NCBI GenBank assembly: GCA_037102815.1
Contig: BTPP01000002.1
Location: forward strand, 4,340,001-4,404,000
Length of the DNA: 64,000 nt
From: Neurospora intermedia
Lineage: Eukaryota; Ascomycota; Sordariomycetes; Sordariales; Sordariaceae
Direction: 5' to 3'
A model generated the notes under the pieces. It did not search any database, was not told the DNA's origin, and saw only the letters and a program-made list of their open reading frames with translations. Shown one piece after another: positions 22,719-33,026 of the stretch; the stretch's first letter is position 1, and each line of letters begins with the position of its first letter. The translations under genes and the position numbers were made by a program.

Positions 22719-24157
22719 TCACTTCGCTGCCTCACCCGACAGAGACATTCCGTCATCTTTCTGCTCTACATAGACAACCTTTGGGTAGGCACGTGAGAGA
22801 CGCTCTGGACGGGCGGTTCCAACTGTCAGACCTTGAAAAAGACTCGAGTCATAGCTGCTGTGAGCAGAAGCAGACGTTTCATCCCCGAAGTTACTCACGT
22901 TGACTATGTCGTCTGCCTTCAGTTCCCCTTGATGTGAGAGTGCAGGTAGTTGTGGCTTGTCCAATTCGAATGGCGAGGGAATGGGAAGATCATGCTCGCT
23001 GGCATATGAGTGCGAGTGGCTTTCTCCATGTTGGGGGGCTTGTTGGTCGGGCTCTTCAACCTGCAAGTTGAATTTCTGATTTAGTTCCTGTTGCGCCGAT
23101 TGCAGTTCATGGATTGACGTTCTGTGGAGGCTATCCTTCTCAGGGGTGTTGACCGGTGGGGCCATAGATTGGTGTTCGTCAAAAGGCGAGTGTCGTTGCT
23201 GACTCCGTTCAGATTCCTTTGACTTCCGTGAATATGCGCCATCCTCGACTATGGTCCTGTCATCCTTGAAACTGCTGGACCCGCTGATTTGTACTCCTGA
23301 CCGAAATGTGTTTGTGGGCTCCGGAGTTCTTTTAGGGCCATAGAGGTCGTTCAGCTCGTTTCCCAGGTTGAGAAACTCCCGCCTCTGCCGCCGTGTGTAA
23401 AAAAACAAAGCCAGCCCTGCAAGAGCTAGCAGTCCAAGAACGGCCGCCACAGTACCGGCGATGGCCTCCGCTGGAAAGCTGTTGATGGGCACTTGAACGG
23501 GGTAACCTATGGCATAGACAACGTCGGAGACGACAACGGTGGGGTTGGCCCCGTCGGATGATACTGTATTCGCATTCGTGATGGGAGGCGGTGTCATTGC
23601 TGCTTGGAGGACACTGAAGCACGGTGTCTGGCCTCCTAGGTCAGTCGTCCATGGGGTGTAACCGCTACGGAGTCATGGTCAGCATGATTCCGGTCTGAGT
23701 TACGTTTCTCAAATGCAGGAATCTGCCTACCTGGGGCAGCAACTGGCTGAGATTGAGTAGTAGTCGGCGGGGCAGCGTTCTAGGACCGCCTGTTCAGAAT
23801 CGGAGGTTTCAGGATACACGTCATTGAACCCTATTTCCACCGATGATTGCGGCTGGAAAGGGCAGCAGTCTTGCCTGGTGTTTACGCAACCAACAAAGGG
23901 CGCGTAAACCGCGGATGGTCCCAAATTAAGTAAGGTGTACTCGGGCGTCGCGCATGTCTCTGTCAACAAACTTGCGCCAGGCTCATGCGTGACCGCGACA
24001 CTACCATCTGGAGACGAGGTGACCACGATTGAGGGTTGTTCCATCGTCACTGTTGCCCCTACAGTGGTTGGTAAACTGTAATGAGGTGTCAGTTCAAGAA
24101 CCACATTGGCGTCAATTTGGGAGGGACGTACACGCTGGCCATGGTGTAATCGCCCAT
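22719..24157 (-). CDS. Single-pass Cys-rich membrane protein, function unknown
   Basis: Three exons (24157-24132, 24075-23731, 23664-22719; introns of 56 and 66 nt, each with CTGAC/GACC-like branch and AG) give 438 residues. The ectodomain has paired Cys motifs: CATPEYTLLNLGPSAVYAP, GCVNTRQDCCPF, RCPADYYSISASCCPSGYTP (joined by splicing) and GGQTPCFSVL. One membrane segment follows at about residue 210 (AIAGTVAAVLGLLALAGLAL), with an RRQRR stop-transfer signal and a Ser/Gln/Glu-rich cytosolic tail. The N-terminus MGDYTMASVLPTTVGAT has no hydrophobic signal sequence, so a reverse-signal-anchor topology (N-out) is likely. I recall a family of fungal plasma-membrane proteins with this Cys pattern but no assigned role. 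A sensor or wall-linked function is only a guess. The start is chosen because splicing from it restores the frame; a second in-frame ATG (24142) lies five codons on. Confidence 0.78.
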
Positions 24158-25794
24158 GAGAAAGTGATGGGACGCTGGAAAAGTCAGAGGTAAAATTCGT
24201 TCCCTTGGACTCGATCAGAAGCTGTTTTATACTCCTCGTCGAGATGCTCACTGTCAGAATTTTTAGGGTCTGGCGCAACAACGGAGGAGGATCTTACAAT
24301 GATGATCTCCGTGACGCGGGGTTGTGAAAACGAAGACGACCACGAAACGGCAGAAGTTTTCGAAAACTGTTGGGACTTGAACGATTTGGGATGAAAAACT
24401 GCAATGCTGCAGCACTCGTGAGAACCTGAACGCCGCCCAGGTACTGACAAACCCCTCCCTCCAAAGCTGTGGTGGAACTAAAATGTGAAGGCAAACATAG
24501 ACCGTAACCAATATCTCGTTTTTATGCTCCTTTCTGTGAGGATATGCCTGGAGTTCCATCTGTTGATCGATGCTGCATTACGAGATCACGGCCGCCTTGA
24601 TGTTTACTGGGCGGACGTGCGGCCTTGATGGAGCATCCCAACCCGAGGATACCCAGATGCGTGGCATCTCGGGACCTGGATCTATCAAGAAGGTTAATGT
24701 CAGTGTACTCTCTGTCGAACCCCGAGCCTTGCACGCCATCTTGAATGTCAGGGTCATGATACCAGGCTCTTCGGATTTGCCTTCTGCCGAAACAGACGAC
24801 CTCGATGACGGCGAGAGATGGTCAGAATAACACAAATACGGACAGCCCAGTAACGCTCGTTGTGGCTGGAAAAGACCATCACGAAACTGTGGTAGGGATT
24901 ACAATAACTTGGAAACATGTCGGCCAGAGTTCATCAGAAGTTCTATCATGCAGAACTGCCTCGAATTTGTGGTTCAAGGTGTAATCAAGACGCTTGGATG
25001 CGTCCAAGAGTATATTCACGGTGTGATGTACTGACCGTGACGTGGTCGGTTTATCCTTATGATCGTTCGAACGGGTTGGAAGCACACAGTCCTCCTTGAG
25101 ATTATGATCCCTCTCAAAAGAAGATATGTAACTCATAATTCATGTTTGGAAGACTGGGGCAAAGCATACGAACATAAGTGTATAAAAAGTGATAACCGTA
25201 ATGGGGCTCTTCCTTCCCATTGCCCACTTGACAAGGCGAAGCTCTGATGTAGCAGATGGCCAAATATGAAGGGGAAAGAAGATAACTCGTATTGTCTCCC
25301 AGCAGTGATTTATACGTGACTTGAGCTGGGATCACACTGCGTGAACATAGGGGGCGCAAGCCCATTCGTGCAGATATCAATCAGGAGAAAGATCGGAACG
25401 AGTTAAAGAGTGACGAAGGTGATGGAGACGGGATGTAGGTGCCAACGGGAAGAGAATCGGGAAGAGTTGGATGGATGGACGGGAGGGAGTGGTTGAGGCA
25501 ATGGAAAGTGGACCTACCTAGGTAATCTAAGTCTTGAAGAGGTCTGTGCAGGTGGTCAACTGAAGCTAGTGTACATCTAGCCCGAGCCCTGTGATTGAAT
25601 GGAAATAGCGGGGAAGGCCCTGAGTGCCAGGGGACCCCAGGTGGCCGTCAGGGTACATCCAGATCTTATCCGAACTTCTGCTCAACGTCATCACCGGCAT
25701 CATCATCAACATTGGGCATTGACCAAGTCATGTCGATTGCTGCATAAAGGCCGGCCCGTATACTCCCTGTCAGGCAGGGAAAATAGCGGACAAG
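24158..25794. other. Divergent upstream region, membrane protein and FIG4
   Basis: About 1.6 kb between diverging starts. Short frames on both strands (for example 24263-24559 minus, 24570-24830 plus) overlap each other and show no family. No gene called. Confidence 0.6.
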
Positions 25795-28700
25795 ATGACA
25801 GATGCAGCCGAAAGCGACATTACTGTTGCCAGCACCCTCGCCGGCGGCGCTCCCGAGCCTGGCGCTACAAGCTCGATATCACCTCCGCCGCCTTCAGGTT
25901 CCGATCGGGACTCAAACAACCCAAAGAACCCAAAGAACCCAAAGGGGCCCCCTATTCCGGCCGATTTCGAGAGCGAAGGGTCGTCAATCAAACCACCGTT
26001 TCCTCTCCTTCACAATAATGCCGGGGCCGATGCCGAGGCCGAAGGCTCGAGAAAGGACAAGTCATCGCGTGCCGGCGCTGGCGTCGGCGACAATGACGAT
26101 GACGAGCCCGCCGTCGCCAAGCCTTTCCACCGCACCACCAGTCCAGATCCGACTCAACGTTCAGGTGCCCTAGCCCCCGAGGAGGAAGAGGAAGATGTGG
26201 GCAGGATGGATGGCACCTCTGGCGAACGACCCCGGTCCAGGCTGAAGCACAAGATGCACAAGTTCAGTCTCTACGAAACCGCTAGTCGCTTCTACATGGT
26301 CGGCGGCGATGTCACTGAGAAACGCTACCGCATCCTCAAAATTGACCGCACAGCAGAAGACGCCTCTGAGCTTAGCATCACGGATGACAAGACCATCTAC
26401 TCCCAGAAAGACATGAACCAGCTGCTAGACACCATCGACGACGGCAACAAAGGCACTGGCGGTCTCAAGCTGCGCTGCACCACCTGGGGTCTGCTTGGTT
26501 TCATCAAGTTCACCGGCCCATGGTACATGCTGCTCATAACCAAAAAGAGCACAGTTGCCATGATAGGCGGCCACTATGTCTACCAAATCGATGGCACCGA
26601 TCTCATTCCCTTGACCTCGCCCAGCTTCAAGACAGACCAGCGCAATACCGAGGAGACGCGCTTCTTGGGCATCCTCAACAACTTGGACTTGACCAGATCT
26701 TTCTACTACAGCTACTCGTATGACATCACTCGTACATTGCAGTACAACATCACCAGAGAACGAGAGGCGTTGCTGAATGGTCAGGTCGGCCCTATGGAGG
26801 ATGACCTGAACTCCATGTTCGTTTGGAATAACCACCTGCTTCAACCTGTCGCCAACGCTTTGAACACTCCCTATGACTGGTGTCGTCCCATTATTCACGG
26901 CTACTTTGACCAAGCCGCCATCTCCATCTACGGACGAACCGTCCACGTTACTGTCATTGCCAGAAGAAGCAGATTCTTTGCCGGCGCAAGGTTCCTCAAA
27001 CGTGGCGCCAACGACTTGGGATATGTAGCAAACGACGTCGAGACTGAGCAGATTGTGTCCGAGTCACTCACAACTTCTTTCCATGCCCCGGGTCCCAAGT
27101 TCTTTGCCAGCCCAGCGTACACCTCGTATGTACAGCACAGAGGCTCCATTCCACTGTACTGGACTCAGGACAACACGGGCGTGACGCCCAAGCCACCCAT
27201 CGAGCTGAACCTCGTTGACCCATTTTACACAGCAGCAGCTCTACATTTTGATAACCTGTTTGAGCGGTACGGAGCACCAATTTACGTGCTGAATTTGGTT
27301 AAGGCGCGGGAGCGCACGCCGCGTGAAAGTAAACTGTTGGATGAGTACACCCGCGCCGTAGAATATCTCAACCAGTTCTTGCCCAAGGAAAACAAGATCA
27401 TCTACCGTGCCTGGGACATGTCGCGAGCCGCTAAGAGTCGGGACCAGGATGTCATCGGGACACTGGAAAGTATCGCTGAGGACGTTGTCCTGACGACCGG
27501 CTTCTTCCACAACGGTGACGGCCACACGTCCCCGATCCGGGTCCAGAACGGAGTCGCACGGACAAACTGTATCGACTGTCTGGACCGAACCAATGCGGCT
27601 CAGTTCGTGATTGGCAAGCGTGCCCTTGGCCACCAGCTCCATGCTCTCGGCATCTTGGAGGATACCACCGTCAACTACGACACCGACGCCGTCAACCTGT
27701 TCACGCACATGTACCACGACCATGGAGACACCATTGCCGTCCAGTATGGCGGCTCACAGCTCGTCAATACCATGGAGACATACCGAAAGATCAACCAGTG
27801 GACCAGTCACTCGCGCGACATGATTGAGAGTTTCAAGCGGTACTACAACAACGCTTTTCTCGACGGTCAGCGTCAGGAGGCCTACAACCTCTTCCTCGGT
27901 AACTACATCTTCGCCCAAGGACAGCCAATGCTCTGGGATCTGGGCACCGACTACTACCTGCACCACGAAGATCCACGACAGTGGCTGGAGAAGCGCAAGC
28001 GCCACTACATCAACTGGTACACGCCCGAGTTTCTCAAGCCACGCGTCCTGCCTCCGTATCCCGCCATCAAGCCCAATTCACCCCAGAGCAAGATCCCCGT
28101 GTCCCGCTATGACGACTACTGGCTCGAGTACTACCGTCCTTCCACGCTCTCGTCCTTCCTCAAGATGTTTGCGTACCGTATGAACTCGACCCTCAGGTAC
28201 ATACCCTTCAAGTCCACCCAGGACGGCCGGTACGACCTCAGCCCGTTCCGCGTGCGCGGCGAGGTAGGCGGGACCGGTGACGGCGACCATACGCACGACA
28301 GGAAGAAGGTCAAGAAGGAGGTGACGTTTGCCACCAACCGCGCCGACCACTTTTCGGGAACGAAGCATCTAGCCGAAGATGCCGCGGATAACGCCTCTGC
28401 GATGAACGAGAAAGCCGCTCTTGCTGCCGCAGACAACAACGGTGGTAACGCACCTGGCCACCACCGTGGGCTCTCCCTCCAGCGCTGGCTCCCCGGCAGC
28501 GGTACCAAAGAAGCTGCCACCGCCGCGAACACGACCTCCGCCACTGGCCCTTCGGACCCCACCACCAACAATAACACCACCACTAACCCTTCTCGAACTC
28601 TCGGCCGCGAATCCTCCAGCAACAACAACAACACCAGCGAAAGCACCGAACACGGAGACTACTCGTACCGCCCCTTCAACAACTATCACTCCAACCTTCA

Positions 28701-29391
28701 CCAGCAGTATCAACAAACCCCAAACAACCGAAACAGCAACGGTTACACCACCACCCCTTTGGGAGGAGAAAACAAGCACCTTTCCGCCCAAGAAAAAACC
28801 CGGGCTGCCCAATCGACCTTTACCAAAGTGGTGCACTCCTCGCTCAACCCGACCGTCAGCGCTGCCGAGGCCGAGGATTACGCCCGCTACGTCAGCCACC
28901 CGCACCACTTGCCGCTGGTGGTGTCGAGCGAGATTGCGCCCGGGGAGGTGGAGCCTGAATATCAGGAGTATGTGAATGGGAGTTGGCAGTATCCTGCTTC
29001 TGTTGTTGTGGAAGAAGAAGATGGGGAGGTGAATGGGGGTATGCTGGTGGGGAGTTATGGGGATGGTAGTGTTGGGGATGGATTGGGAATTACAGGGTAT
29101 GCTTCAAGTGTGTACAGTGGTTATGGTGGGTATGCAACTCCTGACGGAGGAGGTGGTGGTGGTGGTGGTGGCAATAGAGGAGGTGCGCCTGGTGGTGGGA
29201 ATGGAATTATTGGTGGTGGTGGTGGTGGTGGTGGGTTAGCGGACGATGATAAAGCGCTTTACATTGAGATGCTCAAGATTAGCGAGAACCCGCTCACCGT
29301 GACGGAAGAGGACGCGCAGAAGAAGAGGTATAAAGCCTATAGGAAGTGGTTGAGGGGGAAGAGCCTTTTCAAGCAGCAGCCAGTGGACTAG
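25795..29391 (+). CDS. FIG4: Polyphosphoinositide phosphatase FIG4 (SAC domain)
   Basis: A single 1198-residue frame. FIG4 works with Fab1/PIKfyve and Vac14 on vacuole membranes, removing the 5-phosphate of PI(3,5)P2 and stabilising the kinase. After a Pro/Asp-rich N-terminal extension of about 150 residues the Sac fold begins (HKFSLYETASRFYMVGGD). The Sac catalytic motif RTNCIDCLDRTN is intact at residues 589-600, with Cys592 as nucleophile. Fig4-type sequence continues through QYGGSQLVNTMETYRKIN and a WLEYYRPSTLSSFLKMF block near residue 800. The next 300 residues are Asn/Thr/His/Gly-rich and probably disordered. The last ~45 residues (KALYIEMLKISENPLTVTEE onward) look ordered again and are probably the conserved C-terminal Fig4 helix. 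Yeast Fig4 is 879 residues, so the extra length lies in the N-terminal and near-C-terminal inserts. It converges on TTI2. Confidence 0.95.
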   Translation: MTDAAESDITVASTLAGGAPEPGATSSISPPPPSGSDRDSNNPKNPKNPKGPPIPADFESEGSSIKPPFPLLHNNAGADAEAEGSRKDKSSRAGAGVGDNDDDEPAVAKPFHRTTSPDPTQRSGALAPEEEEEDVGRMDGTSGERPRSRLKHKMHKFSLYETASRFYMVGGDVTEKRYRILKIDRTAEDASELSITDDKTIYSQKDMNQLLDTIDDGNKGTGGLKLRCTTWGLLGFIKFTGPWYMLLITKKSTVAMIGGHYVYQIDGTDLIPLTSPSFKTDQRNTEETRFLGILNNLDLTRSFYYSYSYDITRTLQYNITREREALLNGQVGPMEDDLNSMFVWNNHLLQPVANALNTPYDWCRPIIHGYFDQAAISIYGRTVHVTVIARRSRFFAGARFLKRGANDLGYVANDVETEQIVSESLTTSFHAPGPKFFASPAYTSYVQHRGSIPLYWTQDNTGVTPKPPIELNLVDPFYTAAALHFDNLFERYGAPIYVLNLVKARERTPRESKLLDEYTRAVEYLNQFLPKENKIIYRAWDMSRAAKSRDQDVIGTLESIAEDVVLTTGFFHNGDGHTSPIRVQNGVARTNCIDCLDRTNAAQFVIGKRALGHQLHALGILEDTTVNYDTDAVNLFTHMYHDHGDTIAVQYGGSQLVNTMETYRKINQWTSHSRDMIESFKRYYNNAFLDGQRQEAYNLFLGNYIFAQGQPMLWDLGTDYYLHHEDPRQWLEKRKRHYINWYTPEFLKPRVLPPYPAIKPNSPQSKIPVSRYDDYWLEYYRPSTLSSFLKMFAYRMNSTLRYIPFKSTQDGRYDLSPFRVRGEVGGTGDGDHTHDRKKVKKEVTFATNRADHFSGTKHLAEDAADNASAMNEKAALAAADNNGGNAPGHHRGLSLQRWLPGSGTKEAATAANTTSATGPSDPTTNNNTTTNPSRTLGRESSSNNNNTSESTEHGDYSYRPFNNYHSNLHQQYQQTPNNRNSNGYTTTPLGGENKHLSAQEKTRAAQSTFTKVVHSSLNPTVSAAEAEDYARYVSHPHHLPLVVSSEIAPGEVEPEYQEYVNGSWQYPASVVVEEEDGEVNGGMLVGSYGDGSVGDGLGITGYASSVYSGYGGYATPDGGGGGGGGGNRGGAPGGGNGIIGGGGGGGGLADDDKALYIEMLKISENPLTVTEEDAQKKRYKAYRKWLRGKSLFKQQPVD
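29145..29237 (+). repeat. GGT-repeat poly-Gly tracts in FIG4
   Basis: Two GGT/GGA-rich runs, split by RGGAPGGGNGIIG, encode Gly runs inside the disordered C-terminal region of FIG4. Likely length-variable. Confidence 0.85.
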
Positions 29392-29734
29392 GAGCCCGTG
29401 GTTGCTGGGCCGGAAGAGGGCGAGAAGACTACAGGGTATCTGATTCAGGACGTGGATGAGAAGGATAGGGATAGCACGAGGCGGGCTTCGTCGGTGGTCT
29501 TTGTCGTTGTCTCGCCAAATGAGACGAGGAGGGTGTTGACTATGTGTGGGGTCGGTCGTGGTGGTCATCATGGAATGGACGGGGCTGCTGAGGATGATGA
29601 TGACTACGGACCCGGAGAGGGTTCTTCCAGAGGACGCAGACGGAACCTTGGGGCTCAAGCCGGAGATGACCAACAAATTCGCTCACCATCCAGAGGCAGG
29701 ACGAGAACCCGAACCCAAGGCCTCTGTGACAACG
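29392..29734. other. Convergent 3' flanks of FIG4 and TTI2
   Basis: 343 nt between two stops. The plus frame remains open from 29398 but has no family content. Nothing else seen. Confidence 0.7.
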
Positions 29735-31767
29735 TCAACACTCCAACCCCGAATCTTGTTCCTCGTTCGACGCCGCGGAGAAGAGCTGGGAAAGACAAGG
29801 TTCTTTCGCCACTAGCGGTTCGACGACTTCGGAGAGACTGATGGCCGGCTTGCCCTCCTCCACCTCCGTAGCCAGGACAGCTGCGAGGGCGTCTGCTGTG
29901 TGAACGAGTGCCTGTCTAATCGCCGGGAAGGTGTCTTCCAAGGAATCAGAGGCGTGAAGATTGAGCCAGCAGAGCACCAGGGAATTGACAATCTCACCCT
30001 GCCAAGGCGAGTTGGGGATCCGAGGCCAACATGTTGCGAGGACAACTTGAAGGGCTTTGATAGCTGATAGTAGGGTTGGCGGGTGAAGGAAGGCGAATGG
30101 ATCCGTTAAGATTGTCGAGAGCATGGGGATGATATCCTGTTACGAAATTTGACGACGAGAATGGTTAGCATTGATTCCATTTTTCTTGTCTTCCCTTTTC
30201 CCTCTTGTCATATTCAACTTTGGGCGTCCACGCATCAGCATCAGTAGCACAGAATAAATACCACGTACCTTGAGATGTTTAACCGCATTAACCCCCATTT
30301 CCATCAGCACCTCTCCCATCTCTTGACACAACACCTCAACGATCCTCACATACTCCTTAGCATGGAAATACCCTAGCAATATTCCCTCCCTGACCACTCT
30401 ATCCAGCAACTTATTCTTCTTCTCTCCACTCAGCTTCCCCGCCAAACGCCTCAACACCGCATACGCCGGCCCAAGCAACTGCACTGACTCCTCCTCCGGC
30501 GTGATACTAGGCAGATAACTCAAAGTAGGCAGAACCGTGTCCTCAAACACTTTGTTCAGCCCCGTCTGGTTCAGAATTTTATCCGGAAACTTGTCCAAGA
30601 ATTTCTCTAGAATTGCCAGCCCTCTTCTGCGAACGGAAGTGGAGTTATCATCCGCCAGCGTCAGCAGCACCGGAATGAAGAGCGGCCAAGAGTTGGTAAT
30701 TGTCGATTCCTCGTCCGCTTCGGAAACAGTCCAGTCAAACACAGTAATGGCACGCAAGTCGACGAATTTCCACGGTTTGGTCTTGCTCGAGTCATCGGGA
30801 AGGCCAGAAGGTCGGGCGTCGGGGTTTTGACCGTAGGCGGATGGACGGCCCGAGGGGGTGATGAGTGGTTGAGAAGGGGAGGAGCGAGAGAAGAGGGGGC
30901 GGAGGTAGATGGGGAGAATGTGGGTTGTTATGAAGTCTTGTTTCTTAGAATTGGAATTTTCGGCGGAATCGAGGTGTTGCTGAAGGATTAGGGTGGCGCG
31001 AGCCGCTAGCTCGGGAGTTGTCCATTCCTCAATGGGATTGGTGTAGGCGATCAGCGTGACGAGGACGTCAGGGTTGTCAAGATTCCCTGGACCACGCGAG
31101 GCGAGGAGCTCGAGAACTTTGAAGCCTGCGTCGGCGGCTGCTAGGCATTGGGTTGTGAGGTGAGCGCGGAGTTGGGTATTGGAGTCGTCGAGGTCGTTTG
31201 AGTGGCTGTTTGGTTTTTGAGGGAAGACGGGGGAGATTGCTCGTGCTATGGAGCGAGCTAGGCGGGTTCCTGGTGAGAGGCTGTCCTCGCCATCTTCGTC
31301 TTCTGAAATGTTCTCGTCTCCACTTGCTGAATCTTGATCGGGTGCGATTCGGTCTTTGAGAAGTAGGCACGCGAGAACTGCTAGGGTGAATTGCTGTCGG
31401 GTAGGTCTTCCGGGGGTGCTGGTGGTGAGGTTCTGGTGTTCTGGGTTAGCTGCTACCTGACAGCTTGCTATTACAGCAACTGAGATGCTCACCTTGCTGA
31501 GGTATCTCTCAGCTGGTATTGTTAACTGCCTGAAAGTGAAAGATTCAGGAACCTCTACGTTGAGATCAGTTAATTCGTTGCTGCGGTAGTGACGGAGGAG
31601 GAAGACTCACTGGATTGGAGTTTTTGGCAGGCTTCGTCTGTTGAGATGGCCGGGTTCTCATCAAGTACAGACCCGGCTGCTGTGACTAGGGAATCGAACC
31701 ATTCCGTCTCGTGGTGTGACATTCTGTCAGAGATTGGTGCGCCTTGTGCTGTGAAGTTTGGATTCAT
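29735..31767 (-). CDS. TTI2: Tel2-interacting protein 2 homologue (TTT complex)
   Basis: Tti2 forms the Tel2-Tti1-Tti2 complex that matures PIKK kinases (TOR, ATM/ATR-type, TRRAP) with Hsp90. Three exons (31767-31611, 31554-30269, 30136-29735; introns of 56 and 132 nt) give 614 residues in consistent phase. The sequence is an alpha-solenoid. It starts with ESFTFRQLTIPAERYLSK and carries an acidic loop (DENISEDEDGEDS). It then has the family core with PWKFVDLRAITVFDWTVSE, DNSTSVRRRGLAILEKFLDK and LGPAYAVLRRLAGKLSGEKK. The final exon adds MLSTILTDPFAFLHPPTLLS and closing helices. Assignment rests on the Tti2 Pfam-style core as I remember it, not on a search. Inside exon 2 a 52-nt stretch (31492-31441) has intron-like ends (GTGAGC, CTAACCCAG), but removing it would break the frame, so I keep it as coding. 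Confidence 0.85.
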
Positions 31768-33026
31768 TGATATGTTGATGAGACGAGTTCGAGGTTGAGC
31801 TTTCGATTGCTTGGCAGACGGATGTGTGAAGCTGCAAGGTACAGTGCGGCCGTAGAGCTCCACATAGTGGGTTCTGGATGACAGTGACCTGACCTCAAGG
31901 TGGATACCTTATCTGACCTGGGCTTTTCAAGGAACGGTACGTAGGTAGTGTACCTCTAAGTGCCATCTTTACTGGTTGTCCTTATTCTTTTCTGCACCTT
32001 TGCTGCTTGTCTAAAACTGGGATAGAGACACAGGTATTCTCTCTTTCGGCGTGTACGATGGGATATCATTTTATTATACAAACTGCTTACTAAATCGTAT
32101 GTGTAAGTTTGGATACCCACCATTTCAGCAAGCAGTATGTACTAAGTAGTTCTGTACTGCAGTGCTGTAGAGGTATCTACATAAGTACACTACCCCAAAT
32201 CCCAAGAGCTGAACATCAAAACACAGAAAGGGTTTGCGGGCATCCCATCGGGCACGACTTGATGAGCATTATCCTCGATCAAACCTCTGGAAATATACAG
32301 AATAGAACGAACAAGGTCAAGACAAGAGTTGGAACCTTGGACAGCCCCGCAATCGGCCAATTGTTCGTGGTAAAAAAGCTGGAGAGTTTCTGGGGCCCCG
32401 CGTGACCAAGCAGCACTCCGGCATGCTGTGTACATGCCGTATGTAACCGCACAAATCACTGAGGAGAACTGGAGCTGTTCATGGCGTTCATCCCAAGTTT
32501 CTATCATTCATGTTCGATTTGTGTTGCCCGAAAGCTCATCATCTGCTCTGCTATTTTATGAGTTTCGAATCCACTTTCAAGTCCACAACTCTACACTCAA
32601 TACTAGTAACCAGGTGAAAGTAGTTGGGTCTTCTCAGCAAATTCCTTAACTCTTCGTGAAACAAACGCAGCCCGTGTCTACAGATAACGTGATAAACTAC
32701 TTAGGGTACCTACCCGAAACAGCCAGTGACCCCGGAGTAACCTCCACCGAACCCCATCTAGCAACTCCATTCGAGTTCAATTACCCGCTACCCTGGTCGC
32801 TGTACCCTACCTCTAGGGGTCTTTGTAAGTGACGGCAGTGCGGGGCAGCTCGTACCTGGATTCGTGGGGCAACTACTCCAAGCTTGACGAGTGCTCCCTT
32901 TTCATTACCTTACCCTTCTTCCCCCCTCTCCCATATTCTAGCCCATCTTCCACCTTCCTTCTCCTTTCCGGTCCTCAATTAGCTGGTCCAGTTCGCAAGA
33001 TACTCCCCCAGAAACTCAGCATCACA
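31768..33026. other. Divergent upstream region, TTI2 and GAL1
   Basis: About 1.26 kb. The galactokinase frame stays open for 66 codons upstream of its ATG with no earlier ATG, and a CT-rich tract lies at 32907-32975 in its leader. No gene seen. Confidence 0.65.

Noticed and set aside
32829-33026. N-terminally extended galactokinase
   Set aside because: The frame is open upstream but offers no ATG, and the family N-terminus fits the ATG at 33027.
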